64,000 nt of DNA. Source: a virus. Made by a program: the position numbers and the translations under genes. Positions 10,456 to 19,725 of the stretch are shown piece after piece. Every line of letters begins with the position of its first letter. Position 1 is the stretch's first letter. Location: the IMG/VR virus record IMGVR_UViG_3300028840_008160, positions 124,001 to 188,000 of that record; one strand, written 5' to 3'. The notes beneath the pieces are model-generated. The model ran no database searches, was not told the origin of the DNA, and was given only the letters and a program-made list of their open reading frames with translations.

Positions 10456-10508
10456 ATGTAAATTTTTGGAAATAATTTGTGAAAAATTAGAATAACAAGG
10501 AGAAAAAG

Positions 10509-10880
10509 ATGACGTCAAATGTATTGCTTATTTCATTGATTGCTATTGCTGTCATAATAGTCGTAGTAGTGTTAGTTAAATTTCCTAAATTTCAAAAATA
10601 CGGTAAATATGTACTTATCATACTTCCTGGTGTCATATTACTTTTATGGGCTATTTTAAAACCTAAAAAGAAAACTGACGATGTAAAAGAGACGACGACT
10701 CAATTTAAAGAACAACTTAATGAAATTAAAGCAGACTTACATGAAGTAAATACAGTTGCTGAATTAAAAACTAAATATGCTAAAGAAGAGAATAAAGAAA
10801 AAATGGAAGAATTAAAAGCTGTAACTAAAACGACTGATAAAGTTAAAAGACGTAAGAAACTAGCTGAAATGATAGGATAA
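10509..10880 (+). CDS. Two-TM membrane protein, candidate holin, 123 aa
   Basis: ATG 10509 behind AAGGAG. Two hydrophobic helices (~residues 5-23, IAIAVIIVVVVLV, and ~36-51, VLIILPGVILLLWAIL) are followed by a highly charged helical tail of about 65 residues (KKKTDDVKE... KRRKKLAEMIG). Two transmembrane helices plus a charged C-terminal tail is compatible with a class II holin. The next gene, 4 bases away, has spanin architecture, which strengthens a lysis role. No sequence family is recognised and no endolysin is visible next to it. Confidence 0.55.
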   Translation: MTSNVLLISLIAIAVIIVVVVLVKFPKFQKYGKYVLIILPGVILLLWAILKPKKKTDDVKETTTQFKEQLNEIKADLHEVNTVAELKTKYAKEENKEKMEELKAVTKTTDKVKRRKKLAEMIG

Positions 10881-10884
10881 TATC

Positions 10885-11409
10885 ATGAAAATCATGTGGA
10901 TTTTGTTGTTGATGTTTGTTGTTGGTTGTCAAAGGACAGTATTAAAACAAGATATCATATATGGTTTTATGCCTGATTCAATGCACATAATGGATAGTTT
11001 ACTGACGACAGTATCTGAAGCACCTGATTTGAAAGATTATGATGATTTTAAGTCTGTTGATATTAATGGTGGTACTGGCAATGTTTGTGTTGATGACGAA
11101 TGCGATAGTGTGACGCAAATATCGTTGCAACGCGGAATATTAGTGTCTGATCGAACAGCGTATGAATTAGCTTATAACAGAATTGCAATAACAGATGTAA
11201 ATAGACGGTTGGTAATTGCTAATGAATTGTTTACTGAGTATTATAAGCAAATTAAAATAGCTGAAAATTTGTATGATAAAAGAATTCAATATTTAGAGAA
11301 AGCTTGTGAAAGATCATGGTTTGAACAAAACAGCATATATTTTGGATTTCTAGCAGGTATTATAACTACTGTTGCTATTCAATATGCTGTAATTGAAGTT
11401 GCAAAATAA
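10885..11409 (+). CDS. Lipoprotein with C-terminal TM: candidate unimolecular spanin, 174 aa
   Basis: The N-terminus MKIMWILLLMFVVGC is a signal II sequence with lipobox VVGC (Cys15). The C-terminus (~residues 148-170, IYFGFLAGIITTVAIQYAV) is a transmembrane helix. Outer-membrane lipid anchor at one end and inner-membrane helix at the other is the defining layout of u-spanins such as phage T1 gp11, which fuse inner and outer membranes at lysis. It pairs with the two-TM protein just upstream and is followed by a terminator. The family is inferred from topology, not sequence. It implies a Gram-negative host. Confidence 0.65.
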   Translation: MKIMWILLLMFVVGCQRTVLKQDIIYGFMPDSMHIMDSLLTTVSEAPDLKDYDDFKSVDINGGTGNVCVDDECDSVTQISLQRGILVSDRTAYELAYNRIAITDVNRRLVIANELFTEYYKQIKIAENLYDKRIQYLEKACERSWFEQNSIYFGFLAGIITTVAIQYAVIEVAK

Positions 11410-11431
11410 ATAGGCGTATATAGTGTTGATT

Positions 11432-11458
11432 GGGGGCTATAATATGCTCCCTTTTTTT
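11432..11458 (+). terminator. Rho-independent terminator after lysis-type genes
   Basis: GGGGGC (11432-11437) pairs with GCTCCC (11446-11451) with one G-U pair, followed by seven T. Confidence 0.8.
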
Positions 11459-11498
11459 GTGGTAAATCTTTTGCAAAATTAGCCGTATAATAAAAAGT

Positions 11499-12407
11499 AT
11501 GGATGCGATATTTGAAATAGAACGAGTGTTTTTTGAGAAATATATAAATGAATTAAGTAGTGACGCATTCAAAGTATTAGCAAAACTACTTTACTTAGCT
11601 AAGACGACTGAATCTGACATTGAAATTAAAACTAATAGATTGCTTAGACGTGTGATTGGTGTAAACGTCGCATATTCAAGTAGTATATGGAATGAGTTAA
11701 TCGAATATGGTGTTGTGACGAAAAAAGTTCGTAAAGGCAAGATTGTATATGTTCTGAATAGTAAAAAAATTCGTAATGATAATGCCGAATTTGAGATACA
11801 AGCTCAAAAAGTAAGAAGTTTATCTGTTGCTGTATACAATATAGACAGAGTAATACCTGAAGCATTTACAGGTTTAGATGATGATGTTATTAGACGAAAG
11901 ATAAAGTCAACTTTTGAAAATGTTAGTGATGAGTTGTTTGAGGAGTTAGTTAAAACTGTTCAATTGTTGAAATCATATCATACTGATCGTGAAAAACGAT
12001 TTCGTTTGTCAGATTTAGGAAAGTTTTTAATTGGCTTGGTTAAATATGATAATTCAGTAGTAAAAGAAGTATGTTATAGATATAACAACAATAGCAAAAT
12101 TGCTGGAATGCGAGGGCTTAGATACGTTTTAAGGATGGCACAAGGTATCAGTTTAGATAAGAAAAATATTAAGAAAGATACTGTGGACGACGAGAAGATA
12201 ATTGAGAAAAGAAAAACTGAAGGTGAACAAAAATTTGCTATCAAACTAGCTTTAGGCAACATTAATGGCAGTTTAATTTACAATAGATTGTTAAAGAATC
12301 AAGAATATGAAAAGTTAACGGATTATTGGCATAAAGGTGTCATAATATTAGAAGCCGCAAATAGAAAGAATGAAATATTTAATGATTATGGTTGGCTAAA
12401 AACATAA
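11499..12407 (+). CDS. Replication initiation-type protein with N-terminal winged helix, 302 aa
   Basis: Residues ~20-90 look like a winged-helix DNA-binding domain (FKVLAKLLYLAK, then IWNELIEYGVVTKKVRKGKIVYVLN with a wing hairpin). A helical middle and a Lys/Glu-rich C-terminus follow. It is the first gene of a block continuing with a DnaC-like loader and DnaB helicase. That order (wHTH initiator or DnaD-like protein, loader, helicase) is typical of phage replication modules. The family assignment is by context and the wHTH only. Confidence 0.6.
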   Translation: MDAIFEIERVFFEKYINELSSDAFKVLAKLLYLAKTTESDIEIKTNRLLRRVIGVNVAYSSSIWNELIEYGVVTKKVRKGKIVYVLNSKKIRNDNAEFEIQAQKVRSLSVAVYNIDRVIPEAFTGLDDDVIRRKIKSTFENVSDELFEELVKTVQLLKSYHTDREKRFRLSDLGKFLIGLVKYDNSVVKEVCYRYNNNSKIAGMRGLRYVLRMAQGISLDKKNIKKDTVDDEKIIEKRKTEGEQKFAIKLALGNINGSLIYNRLLKNQEYEKLTDYWHKGVIILEAANRKNEIFNDYGWLKT

Positions 12408-12432
12408 GTGAAAAATTGTATATGAGTTAACT

Positions 12433-13200
12433 ATGAATTTAAAACGAAAATTTCTAGATCATTATTTCAGAATGTATGAAGCTTCTGAATTTGACGGCCT
12501 TAGACGAATCGTTAAAGATGAAACTAATGAAATGACTCGTCATATGATTCTTGCAAATATTCCAATGGGTTATCAAGGATATACAATTGATAATGTTTTA
12601 GACACATGGAGCGCAGATATTGCAAATGATGATGCTATTGAAAATTTCACATTATATTACAATAATTTAGAAAGAGCTAGAGAAAACGGAACTGGATTAT
12701 TTTTTACTGGAACACATGGTTTAGCAAAGACGACGGCTGCTATTGTTATTCTTAAACATGCGTTAGCACAAAGTTTTACAACATATTTTATTTCTATGAG
12801 TGATCTTGCAGAATTTGTTACATCAGGTTGGAAAGATTATAACATTAAACTTAAATATCAATATATTGTGACACATGTAGATTTTTTAGTTGTTGATGAT
12901 ATTGGTCGTAATTATAACATACAATCAAATCAATCTACTCAATTTCTTGACAAATTATTTGTAACAAGATGTAACCAACGCAAGTCAACAATTTTGACAT
13001 CTAAACATGGTATTTATGAAGGTGATACAATATTTAATGAATCATTGTTAACATTACTTAAAGCAAGTTTGATTGAAATAAAAGTTGTTGGTAGCGATAT
13101 TAGAGAACATAAATCAACAATGTTGATAGATCAACTTAAAGAGGATACATCTAAGAAGAAAACAGATAAGACTGGTAAACGAGGAAAGAAAATTGGCTAA
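12433..13200 (+). CDS. DnaC/IstB-like AAA+ helicase loader
   Basis: 255 residues. Walker A GTHGLAKTTA (~94-103), Walker B FLVVDDIGRN (~150-159), and a sensor-like TSKHGIY. This is the DnaC/DnaA-type AAA+ fold that delivers DnaB to DNA. Note that the Walker A lysine is preceded by Ala (GLAKTT), as in DnaC-type loops. Its end overlaps the TTG start of the DnaB gene by 8 bases, so the two are translationally coupled. A basic KKKTDKTGKRGKK tail could contact DNA or helicase. Confidence 0.82.
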   Translation: MNLKRKFLDHYFRMYEASEFDGLRRIVKDETNEMTRHMILANIPMGYQGYTIDNVLDTWSADIANDDAIENFTLYYNNLERARENGTGLFFTGTHGLAKTTAAIVILKHALAQSFTTYFISMSDLAEFVTSGWKDYNIKLKYQYIVTHVDFLVVDDIGRNYNIQSNQSTQFLDKLFVTRCNQRKSTILTSKHGIYEGDTIFNESLLTLLKASLIEIKVVGSDIREHKSTMLIDQLKEDTSKKKTDKTGKRGKKIG

Positions 13201-14620
13201 ATTGTTTACATCAATTAGAAGTGAAAATAAACTTCTTAAAGGTTTAATTTGTCATGACGATCAAAATAGTCAGTCGACTATACGTAATATTGAAAAAGTT
13301 ATTGCTGAAAATGTGAACCCTGATTGTTTTACATCTGATTTTAGAAGCTGGTTATATTCTGCAATTGTGTCTCATTATCATGCTTATTCAACTGAATTGA
13401 CTGTTGATTTACTGAATCAAAAAATTGTAAGAAGATATAAAAAAGAACAACCAATAAGTGATGCTAAGTCGTTATTAGTAAAGATTTTAAATCGCCCATT
13501 TGAACAGAGTGAATTAGAACCATTAATTGATGAACTAAAAAATTTACAACATATTCGAAAGATTTCGGAAACTACCGAGGATGTTTTACAAACACTGAGA
13601 TTAATAAAAGAAAATACTGCTATTGAAGTTAATGCAGCACCATTACTTGCTAAGTTAGAATCGACAATTGAATCAATTAAGGAGCAAAATACAAGAGAAC
13701 GAGTAATTGAAGAAGATGCGTTTTTGAATATAGAACATGACATGGATTTCATCCGTGATTGTCATGATAATCCTGAAAAATATAGAGGTATTGATACAGG
13801 AATTGAACCATTAACATTAGCGACTAATGGTTGGCATGGTGGTGAACTTATTACAGTAATGGGAAGAACTGGACAAGGAAAATCTATAGTAATGTTGAAT
13901 TTTGCATATTCGGCATGGTTGAGCGGACGAAACATTATGTATGTTACAATAGAAATGCCGATATTACAACAAAAAAGACGACTTTATTCAAGGATGACGA
14001 CAGTTGAATATTTTAAGATGAAGAATGCTCATCTATTGTCAAACGAAGAATTGATTTATGTTGAAGAAAAAATCAAACGAATGAAGATTGAGCATGACAA
14101 TGTTTTTATGATTTTAGATGCACCATCAATGTGTACGGCGAATTTTATTGAAAACAGAATTTTGAATTTTGAGAAAAGTTCAGGTAAAAGAATTGAACTT
14201 GTTATTATTGATCCTATTTATTTAATGAGGCCAAACCAAAAAGATGATGATCCTGTTGGTGCAATATCTTGGGACCTCAAATTATTAGCTAGGAAATTAG
14301 ATGTTCCAGTTATAAATGCAAATCAGATTAATAGAGAAGGTCATAAAAGACATCTTGCTGGTAGAGAAATGGATGCAATGGATTCTTCTAGTTCTGATAG
14401 ACTTGGTCAAAATTCAGATGTAATGTTAGGCATATTCTCTGATGAACAACAATGGTTAAAAATGTCAATTGTCAAATACAGAGACGGAAAGGGACCAACA
14501 TTATATTTAAAACGAAAATTTGATGTGATGAAGATTGAATATGATGAAGAATATAATCCTCATGATGATATTATGGCACAAATTTTAGGGCAGGATAACA
14601 CTAATGGAGACAATGAATAA
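13193..14620 (+). CDS. dnaB: Replicative DNA helicase (DnaB family)
   Basis: 475 residues, probable TTG start at 13193 overlapping the loader gene. A helical N-terminal domain is followed by a RecA-like motor: GWHGGELITVMGRTGQGKS (Walker A ~224-231), LVIIDPIYLM (Walker B) and NQINREG with an arginine-finger region ending at MLGIFSDE. DnaB unwinds the phage fork and recruits primase; a DnaG-type primase is encoded at 55780. Overlaps the next small gene by 17 bases. Confidence 0.9.
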   Translation: MAKLFTSIRSENKLLKGLICHDDQNSQSTIRNIEKVIAENVNPDCFTSDFRSWLYSAIVSHYHAYSTELTVDLLNQKIVRRYKKEQPISDAKSLLVKILNRPFEQSELEPLIDELKNLQHIRKISETTEDVLQTLRLIKENTAIEVNAAPLLAKLESTIESIKEQNTRERVIEEDAFLNIEHDMDFIRDCHDNPEKYRGIDTGIEPLTLATNGWHGGELITVMGRTGQGKSIVMLNFAYSAWLSGRNIMYVTIEMPILQQKRRLYSRMTTVEYFKMKNAHLLSNEELIYVEEKIKRMKIEHDNVFMILDAPSMCTANFIENRILNFEKSSGKRIELVIIDPIYLMRPNQKDDDPVGAISWDLKLLARKLDVPVINANQINREGHKRHLAGREMDAMDSSSSDRLGQNSDVMLGIFSDEQQWLKMSIVKYRDGKGPTLYLKRKFDVMKIEYDEEYNPHDDIMAQILGQDNTNGDNE

Positions 14621-14840
14621 TTCTGATGAGAACAAAGATGTTAAGCAGCAGTTATTTGATTTTCAATTTGTATGTGAAATAACAGTTGCTTCAATCATTT
14701 TATTTCTAACTGAAGCTGGTTATGAAAAAAGCGAAGATGTCGACGAAAATCGTGTAGCTGATTTTGTTTTAAAACGGTTTCTAGAGATTGTAGAATCAAT
14801 TACAGATGATGCAAAGACGAACGAATATGAAGATACTTAA
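14604..14840 (+). CDS. Small acidic protein, 78 aa
   Basis: Unrecognised. Acidic helical protein (starts METMNNSDENK, contains DENRVADFVLKRFLEIV). It overlaps the helicase gene upstream and its stop overlaps the next start (TAATG), so it is part of the replication operon and probably co-translated. Confidence 0.6.
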   Translation: METMNNSDENKDVKQQLFDFQFVCEITVASIILFLTEAGYEKSEDVDENRVADFVLKRFLEIVESITDDAKTNEYEDT

Positions 14841-15517
14841 TGGCAACGACACCTAAAGATATTGAAGTCTGCTATTATAGACTAAACAATGCTGTTTTGT
14901 TAGGTGACACAGACAAAGCCAGAATGTATCTTGACATTCTTCGACATGAATTTGAGAATTATGAAGATTGCTTTAGTATACTTAAAACTGATGATCGATG
15001 GGAACATCTTAAACAATTAGGACGTGCAGTCGATAATGGTTTAGTTGTTAAAAATTACAATTATAATGACAACAGCGACGATGTAGAAGAGGCTGATAAG
15101 GATGAAGATAGAGCAGAAGATGAACAATCGTTAGTTAAAGTTGTTTGTGATAATATTGACGTTTTACGTGACATTTTGAATGCATCGAATGATTTATTTA
15201 TTTACAATATAGAACAACCGACAAAATATGGTAGAGTAGATGTAGTATTAAGAGATAAAGATATTGTTTATTTAGTCGAAGTAAAAAAGAGTCATGCAAG
15301 ATACAGTGTCATTAGTCAAATTGAAAAATACATGTTAGATTTTAGATTGAAATTGATTTTGAAAATGTGGCGAGATGTTGTTGGTGTTGTTATTGCAAAT
15401 GGATTTATCGGTCGAGTATCAAAAGAACTCGTAAAATTAGGCGTTATTCCGATAAAATACAGAATTAAGAACGATACATTGATTTTACGGAGACTTCATG
15501 CCAAGAAAACGGCATAA
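14840..15517 (+). CDS. Putative PD-(D/E)XK nuclease, 225 aa
   Basis: After an acidic helical N-terminus (~1-95, with EEADKDEDRAEDEQ), residues ~125-160 read GRVDVVLRDKDIVYLVEVKKSHA: Asp and the E-V-K triad of a restriction-like (NucS/RecB-like) nuclease core, followed by helix QIEKYMLDF. Such folds cut or bind branched or single-stranded DNA. It lies in the replication operon, so a repair or end-processing role is plausible. The active site is read by eye. Confidence 0.6.
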   Translation: MATTPKDIEVCYYRLNNAVLLGDTDKARMYLDILRHEFENYEDCFSILKTDDRWEHLKQLGRAVDNGLVVKNYNYNDNSDDVEEADKDEDRAEDEQSLVKVVCDNIDVLRDILNASNDLFIYNIEQPTKYGRVDVVLRDKDIVYLVEVKKSHARYSVISQIEKYMLDFRLKLILKMWRDVVGVVIANGFIGRVSKELVKLGVIPIKYRIKNDTLILRRLHAKKTA

Positions 15518-15668
15518 AAAAAGAATTATTATACCAGAGCTTTTGTCTAAATCGTTAGAAATATCGACAAAAGTACAAAAACATGAGAGTAAAAAATTAG
15601 AAAAAAATTTAGATGATAAACTATTAAAGTTCAAATTTTTATGTAGCGGAGGACAAGATGATTGCTAG
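15498..15668 (+). CDS. Small basic protein, 56 aa
   Basis: ATG 15498 lies inside the end of the nuclease gene and the TAG at 15666 lies inside the start of the trigger factor gene, so both junctions overlap. The product is Lys/Arg-rich (MPRKRHKKRIII) and ends FLCSGGQDDC. No family recognised; the ribosome site for trigger factor lies in its 3' end, which suggests coupling. Confidence 0.45.
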   Translation: MPRKRHKKRIIIPELLSKSLEISTKVQKHESKKLEKNLDDKLLKFKFLCSGGQDDC

Positions 15669-16947
15669 TTTGCAAGAACAAGCCAGACCATACAAATTGA
15701 TATTTACAGAAGATGCTGAAGAAATTAAAAAGTTGATGAACAAGACATATGATCGATTGAAAGAAACTGTTGAAGTTTCAGGATTTAGAAAAGGTCATGT
15801 GCCAAGGCAAGTTGCTGAAAAACAAAAATGGTTTAATAAATTTCAGATGTATCGACCCGTGTTTGATGAACTATATATTCGTGCAGTTAACGAATTAAAA
15901 ATAGATGTAGTTGATGCATTTGATTTTGAAGTTAAAGGCCCGTTTGAAGATACTTCACCAGTGACGATTCAAGCTACTGTATTTTTAATGCCTGTTGTAG
16001 AGTCATTTGACATTAATACTGTTAAAGTTCAAAAGAAAGTTACTAATGTAACAGAAGAAATGATTGATGATCAAATTAAGATTCATCTTGACAAATGTGC
16101 GACTTTTACAGCTGTTGATGATCCTGAGTATAAGATTAAAAACGGTGATGTGCTTATCATTGATTATGAAGGAAAAATAAATGGTAAGACATTTAAAGGT
16201 GGAACAGCAAAATTGTTTAAATACATTGTAGGGCAGACAAGATTTATTGAAGGTTTTGCTGAACAACTTTTGACATTTAAATCTGGTGAGTCTGGAGTTG
16301 TTAAAGTCAAATTTCCAGACAATTATTCGTCGACGGAATTACAAGGTAAAGATGCAGAGTTTAATGTGACTGTTCGCAAAGTTGATTCTAGAAGCAATGT
16401 AACGATTGAAGATCTTGCACGGCGTGATAATAAAACAGTACAACAATTTAGAGATGATATTAAAGCTAAACTCATAGTTGATCATGAAAGAATTAATGAA
16501 GAACAATTTAATAGTGATGTATTAGCTGCATGTGTGACAGCTGCTAGTATAGAACCTATTCCAACAAAGATGATTACATGGGAGATTGACAATGAGTGGC
16601 ATCAATTATTGTATCGTTTAAACATGACTGAAGAACAATATTTGAAAGATCGGCCAGAAAGTAAAACAGCATTTTATGCACAAAGACATATTAGAACAGA
16701 AAAAAAAGTACAAATAAAAGTTTTTCTAGATTACATTTGTGAACAACAAAAAATTACTGTTACTGAAGAAGAAGTTGCTGATTTTATTAAGGGTAGATCG
16801 GCAATGCTACAAAAATCTGATGAAGAACGTAAAGAAATATTTGAAAATTTGAAAAAGGAAGCAAATTATAAGGCTGCAGAATCAGCAGTGAAAAACGATA
16901 AGGCAACAGCATATCTTGTAGAATGTATTAGAGTAAAATTGCAATGA
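15658..16947 (+). CDS. tig: Trigger factor (ribosome-associated chaperone / PPIase)
   Basis: 429 residues, essentially full-length for the family. The ribosome-docking signature is present as GFRKGHVP (~42-49; bacterial consensus GFRxGxxP). An FKBP-type PPIase domain follows (~160-240: NGDVLIIDYEGKINGKTFKGG, then FIEGFAEQLLTFKSGE and VKFPDNYSS). The C-terminal helical cradle (~250-429) is complete. Trigger factor binds ribosomal protein L23 at the exit tunnel and shields nascent chains. A phage-encoded, three-domain trigger factor is very unusual; it fits the translation-takeover theme of this genome. It overlaps the next start by 4 bases. Confidence 0.9.
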   Translation: MIASLQEQARPYKLIFTEDAEEIKKLMNKTYDRLKETVEVSGFRKGHVPRQVAEKQKWFNKFQMYRPVFDELYIRAVNELKIDVVDAFDFEVKGPFEDTSPVTIQATVFLMPVVESFDINTVKVQKKVTNVTEEMIDDQIKIHLDKCATFTAVDDPEYKIKNGDVLIIDYEGKINGKTFKGGTAKLFKYIVGQTRFIEGFAEQLLTFKSGESGVVKVKFPDNYSSTELQGKDAEFNVTVRKVDSRSNVTIEDLARRDNKTVQQFRDDIKAKLIVDHERINEEQFNSDVLAACVTAASIEPIPTKMITWEIDNEWHQLLYRLNMTEEQYLKDRPESKTAFYAQRHIRTEKKVQIKVFLDYICEQQKITVTEEEVADFIKGRSAMLQKSDEERKEIFENLKKEANYKAAESAVKNDKATAYLVECIRVKLQ

Positions 16948-17759
16948 TTACATTAAACTTCAATTTATCTGCTTCTACAATTAATTCATTTGTAGCATGT
17001 CCTTGGGCATTTAAGCAAGATAAAATTCTTAATAGAGAAACAATTCAACTGCCTAGCGCTGCATTAGTTTTGGGTCAAGCATTTCATAAGTTGCTAGAAA
17101 TGTTTTATACTAAAAAAACATGGCGAACTTACGATTTATTTCGATCTTGGGAACAGATGTTTGATACTGAAGCAAAAATTCAAAATGCTAAAGATTTGCC
17201 GTATTTAAAGTATGCTAAAGCATCTGGGTTTTCTATGATTAAGAATTGGGTTACAATGGCAAAAGAAAATCATTGGTTGCAAGAAGCATATAGATTTGAT
17301 TCTAATATTAGTGGCATTGAATATGAATTTTTATTACCGTATGATAACGATAGATTCAAAATTAATGTTCATGGGTTCATGGATTTAGTAATTGAAGTAA
17401 ATGGCAGAATTTATATATTAGATTGGAAATCAGGGAAACATCATGCCGAGGATTATTTTAGGCAAGCTGTTTTATATAGTTGGGCATTATATAAGCAACA
17501 TGGTTTAGTTGAAGATTGCGTGCGCTTCGTGCATCCAACAAAGAAAGTAAATGAGATTATTGATGTTGTCGTTAGAGACAAAGATTATTATCAAATAGCT
17601 GACATAGTCAATGAAATTTTTAATGCTATTTCATCTGATAATTTTGAGAAACGCCGAGATGAAAAGCGCTGCAAATGGTGTAGATGGACAGATTGTTCAA
17701 ACAATACTAATATTGAATTAAAAGAATTGACACGTCAAGAGACTACTCTGCTGAGTTAA
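16944..17759 (+). CDS. Cas4/RecB-like nuclease with probable Fe-S cysteines
   Basis: 271 residues. N-terminal SASTINSFVACPWAFKQDK (first Cys), then GQAFHKLLE (catalytic His), GFMDLVIEV and YILDWKSGK (D and D-W-K of the PD-(D/E)XK core), QAVLYSWAL, and a C-terminal CKWCRWTDC. One N-terminal and three C-terminal cysteines is the Cas4/AddB-type 4Fe-4S arrangement. These are single-strand exonucleases used in recombination and end resection. ATG overlaps the trigger factor stop (ATGA). Confidence 0.82.
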   Translation: MITLNFNLSASTINSFVACPWAFKQDKILNRETIQLPSAALVLGQAFHKLLEMFYTKKTWRTYDLFRSWEQMFDTEAKIQNAKDLPYLKYAKASGFSMIKNWVTMAKENHWLQEAYRFDSNISGIEYEFLLPYDNDRFKINVHGFMDLVIEVNGRIYILDWKSGKHHAEDYFRQAVLYSWALYKQHGLVEDCVRFVHPTKKVNEIIDVVVRDKDYYQIADIVNEIFNAISSDNFEKRRDEKRCKWCRWTDCSNNTNIELKELTRQETTLLS

Positions 17760-17810
17760 TCAATCTTCATTTCTATTATCTTTATTTTCAAACTTTTCAC
17801 CAAATCATAA

Positions 17811-17832
17811 CTTCGTTATTTTTAGTGATTAA
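17811..17832 (+). promoter_or_regulatory. Putative phage promoter motif (CTTCG-N10-TGATTAA) before Ro60 gene
   Basis: CTTCG, ten bases, then TGATTAA, 36 bases before the Ro60 ATG. The same bipartite spacing occurs as CTACG-N10-TGAYTA upstream of all four tRNA operons, so I infer a shared promoter class. One base differs from the tRNA-operon form. Confidence 0.4.
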
Positions 17833-17867
17833 TCTTCTTAGTTAATAAAAAGAAGAAGAGGTGAATT

Positions 17868-19472
17868 ATGACAGAAGCAACAGCAATTTGTGCTGCAAGA
17901 AAGCATGTGCAGTCGAAAGACCAGACAAACGAGATAGCTTTGACCGGTGAAGCTATGATAGCTTTTATCTCTGGTGCTCAAACCAATGTTGGTAAGTCGA
18001 CGTTTTATAATTTGAAATCTGAGCAGCAACAGGCTCTAGTGGATCAGCATGCCCCAATGCTAAATAACGCAAGACCTTTTTATTCATTGATGATATTGCC
18101 GCAGGGCGTAAACGATGTTAACAAACAATTGATAGCATGGAACTTGATCGAGCATACACTTCCGGCAAACGAAGAGTATACAGATAGTGAAGGTTTGCGA
18201 CACAAACACTCACAGCAAACAAAATGGGAGAATGAACTCATATTACAAGCCTTTGAAAACATGTCAGTGCCACGAGTGTTTGATTTTATTGCTGATTTAC
18301 AAAAGCGCCGTGTGACAAAAAAGAGAGCGTTGTATTTGATTAGAGCATATTTACAACGTAATAGAAGCAAATGGCCATTGTGGGCTATCAAATATAGAAC
18401 AGATTTCAAACGAGCATTACGTCATGTTCATGTCAAGTTCAATAATAATGATCGTAATAACGATCCTGTGCTTATTACAATTTGGCGGTATTTAAAATAT
18501 AATGAACATGAAAATTGCCCACAGTTAATTCAAGATTATGTGGCTGTTCAAAATGGAGATCAGAGTAAATTAGCCAATTTACCATCGTCAGTAGCTGAAG
18601 GCTTCATGACAAAGTTTGGGCTATCGACTGATGAATTTTGGAAATTGTTTACTTCGGGTGGAGGTCAGTTTACACAAAAAGAAAAACGCACAAAAGCTGA
18701 ATCTGTCAGGAAAGCTGGTGCAAGTACTGGCTTTAATATGAAAAGTGCAAGATTGTTTGATTTGCTAGTTTATTTGAGATCACTTGATCAATTGCCAAAA
18801 CCTGAAGCAGAGATTAGAGAACTTTTGACAATGAAAGCAAAAGAAGTCGCAAAAACTTTGGCTTTTTCACTGGAAAAAGTTGGATTGATATTGGACACTT
18901 CAATCAGCATGAGTGGTACAAAAGATCAACCTTACCATCCTATGCTTAGGGGACTTGCAATAAGTTTGGTTTTAGAACAAGTATCTGAAGGTTTCAAGGA
19001 GTATAGGACAACTGAATCAAACCAGTTGTTTCCTGTACTTAAAAATCAATCAAATTATGCTGGAGCTTTGATAAAAGCTCTTAAAGATGGTTGTGAAACA
19101 ATAATTTTCGTTGGTGATGGATATGAGAATGCGCCTTTTGAAGGAATGTTGCATTCAATGCTTTATGCATTGAAGAAAAAGATTGATAAGAAGAATAAGA
19201 TTATGATTCTTCATTTTAATCCTGTATTTGCATCAGAAGCAATGGATGTACGAAGTTTATCATCTGTAGCTGCATCAATTGGAATAAGAACTGTTGATGG
19301 ATTAAATGAAGCAATGTTTTTGGCTGTCGCGAAGCATAAGCCAATGTTGGCTGTTGCAAAATTTGCTGGGCATTTACTTAAATTGCAAAAACCAAAGACT
19401 GCAGAATTAATGCCACAAGCAATTAGAAAAGCAATTGCAGACAAGAAGTTGTTGACTGATGAGAAAGTTTAG
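17868..19472 (+). CDS. rsr: Ro60/Rsr-like TROVE-vWA RNA-binding protein
   Basis: 534 residues, the usual size for bacterial Ro60 (Rsr). An alpha-helical repeat region (~30-330) is followed by a von Willebrand A domain whose MIDAS motif is seen in GLILDTSISMSG (DxSxS) and IIFVGDG. Ro60 proteins form a ring that binds Y RNA and ends of misfolded or damaged RNA. In Salmonella, Rsr and Y RNAs neighbour RtcB. Here Y-RNA-like elements lie at 20878, 33537 and 46771 and RtcB at 24067. GAGGTG site before ATG 17868. Base composition is less AT-rich than neighbours, suggesting a separate history. Assignment is by fold and motif order. Confidence 0.72.
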   Translation: MTEATAICAARKHVQSKDQTNEIALTGEAMIAFISGAQTNVGKSTFYNLKSEQQQALVDQHAPMLNNARPFYSLMILPQGVNDVNKQLIAWNLIEHTLPANEEYTDSEGLRHKHSQQTKWENELILQAFENMSVPRVFDFIADLQKRRVTKKRALYLIRAYLQRNRSKWPLWAIKYRTDFKRALRHVHVKFNNNDRNNDPVLITIWRYLKYNEHENCPQLIQDYVAVQNGDQSKLANLPSSVAEGFMTKFGLSTDEFWKLFTSGGGQFTQKEKRTKAESVRKAGASTGFNMKSARLFDLLVYLRSLDQLPKPEAEIRELLTMKAKEVAKTLAFSLEKVGLILDTSISMSGTKDQPYHPMLRGLAISLVLEQVSEGFKEYRTTESNQLFPVLKNQSNYAGALIKALKDGCETIIFVGDGYENAPFEGMLHSMLYALKKKIDKKNKIMILHFNPVFASEAMDVRSLSSVAASIGIRTVDGLNEAMFLAVAKHKPMLAVAKFAGHLLKLQKPKTAELMPQAIRKAIADKKLLTDEKV

Positions 19473-19725
19473 ATCACATAAAGAATTAGTTGATGTACTG
19501 AAAAAAGTACAGACTAGCATTTGTGCTTATAGATCTGCTGCTTTTTGTGATTGTAAATATGGTGTGCAAAATGTTGGAAAATCAACTGAATCTGGTAATG
19601 GTTGTCCTGAAGTTAGAGAAGTAATTGCATTGTTTTCTGTATTAACACCATTTGAATATGAACGGCTTACAAAACGAATTTATAAAGAAAAATTGAAAAA
19701 AGTGAGGGTGTCATGGCACAAATGA
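19459..19725 (+). CDS. Small Cys-containing protein, 88 aa
   Basis: ATG 19459 lies inside the end of the Ro60 gene, and its stop overlaps the next start (19713), so all three are coupled. Contains C-x6-C-x-C (CAYRSAAFCDC) and a basic C-terminus. No family recognised; the operon position suggests a role with Ro60 or the ARPP-1-like protein. Confidence 0.55.
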   Translation: MRKFRSHKELVDVLKKVQTSICAYRSAAFCDCKYGVQNVGKSTESGNGCPEVREVIALFSVLTPFEYERLTKRIYKEKLKKVRVSWHK

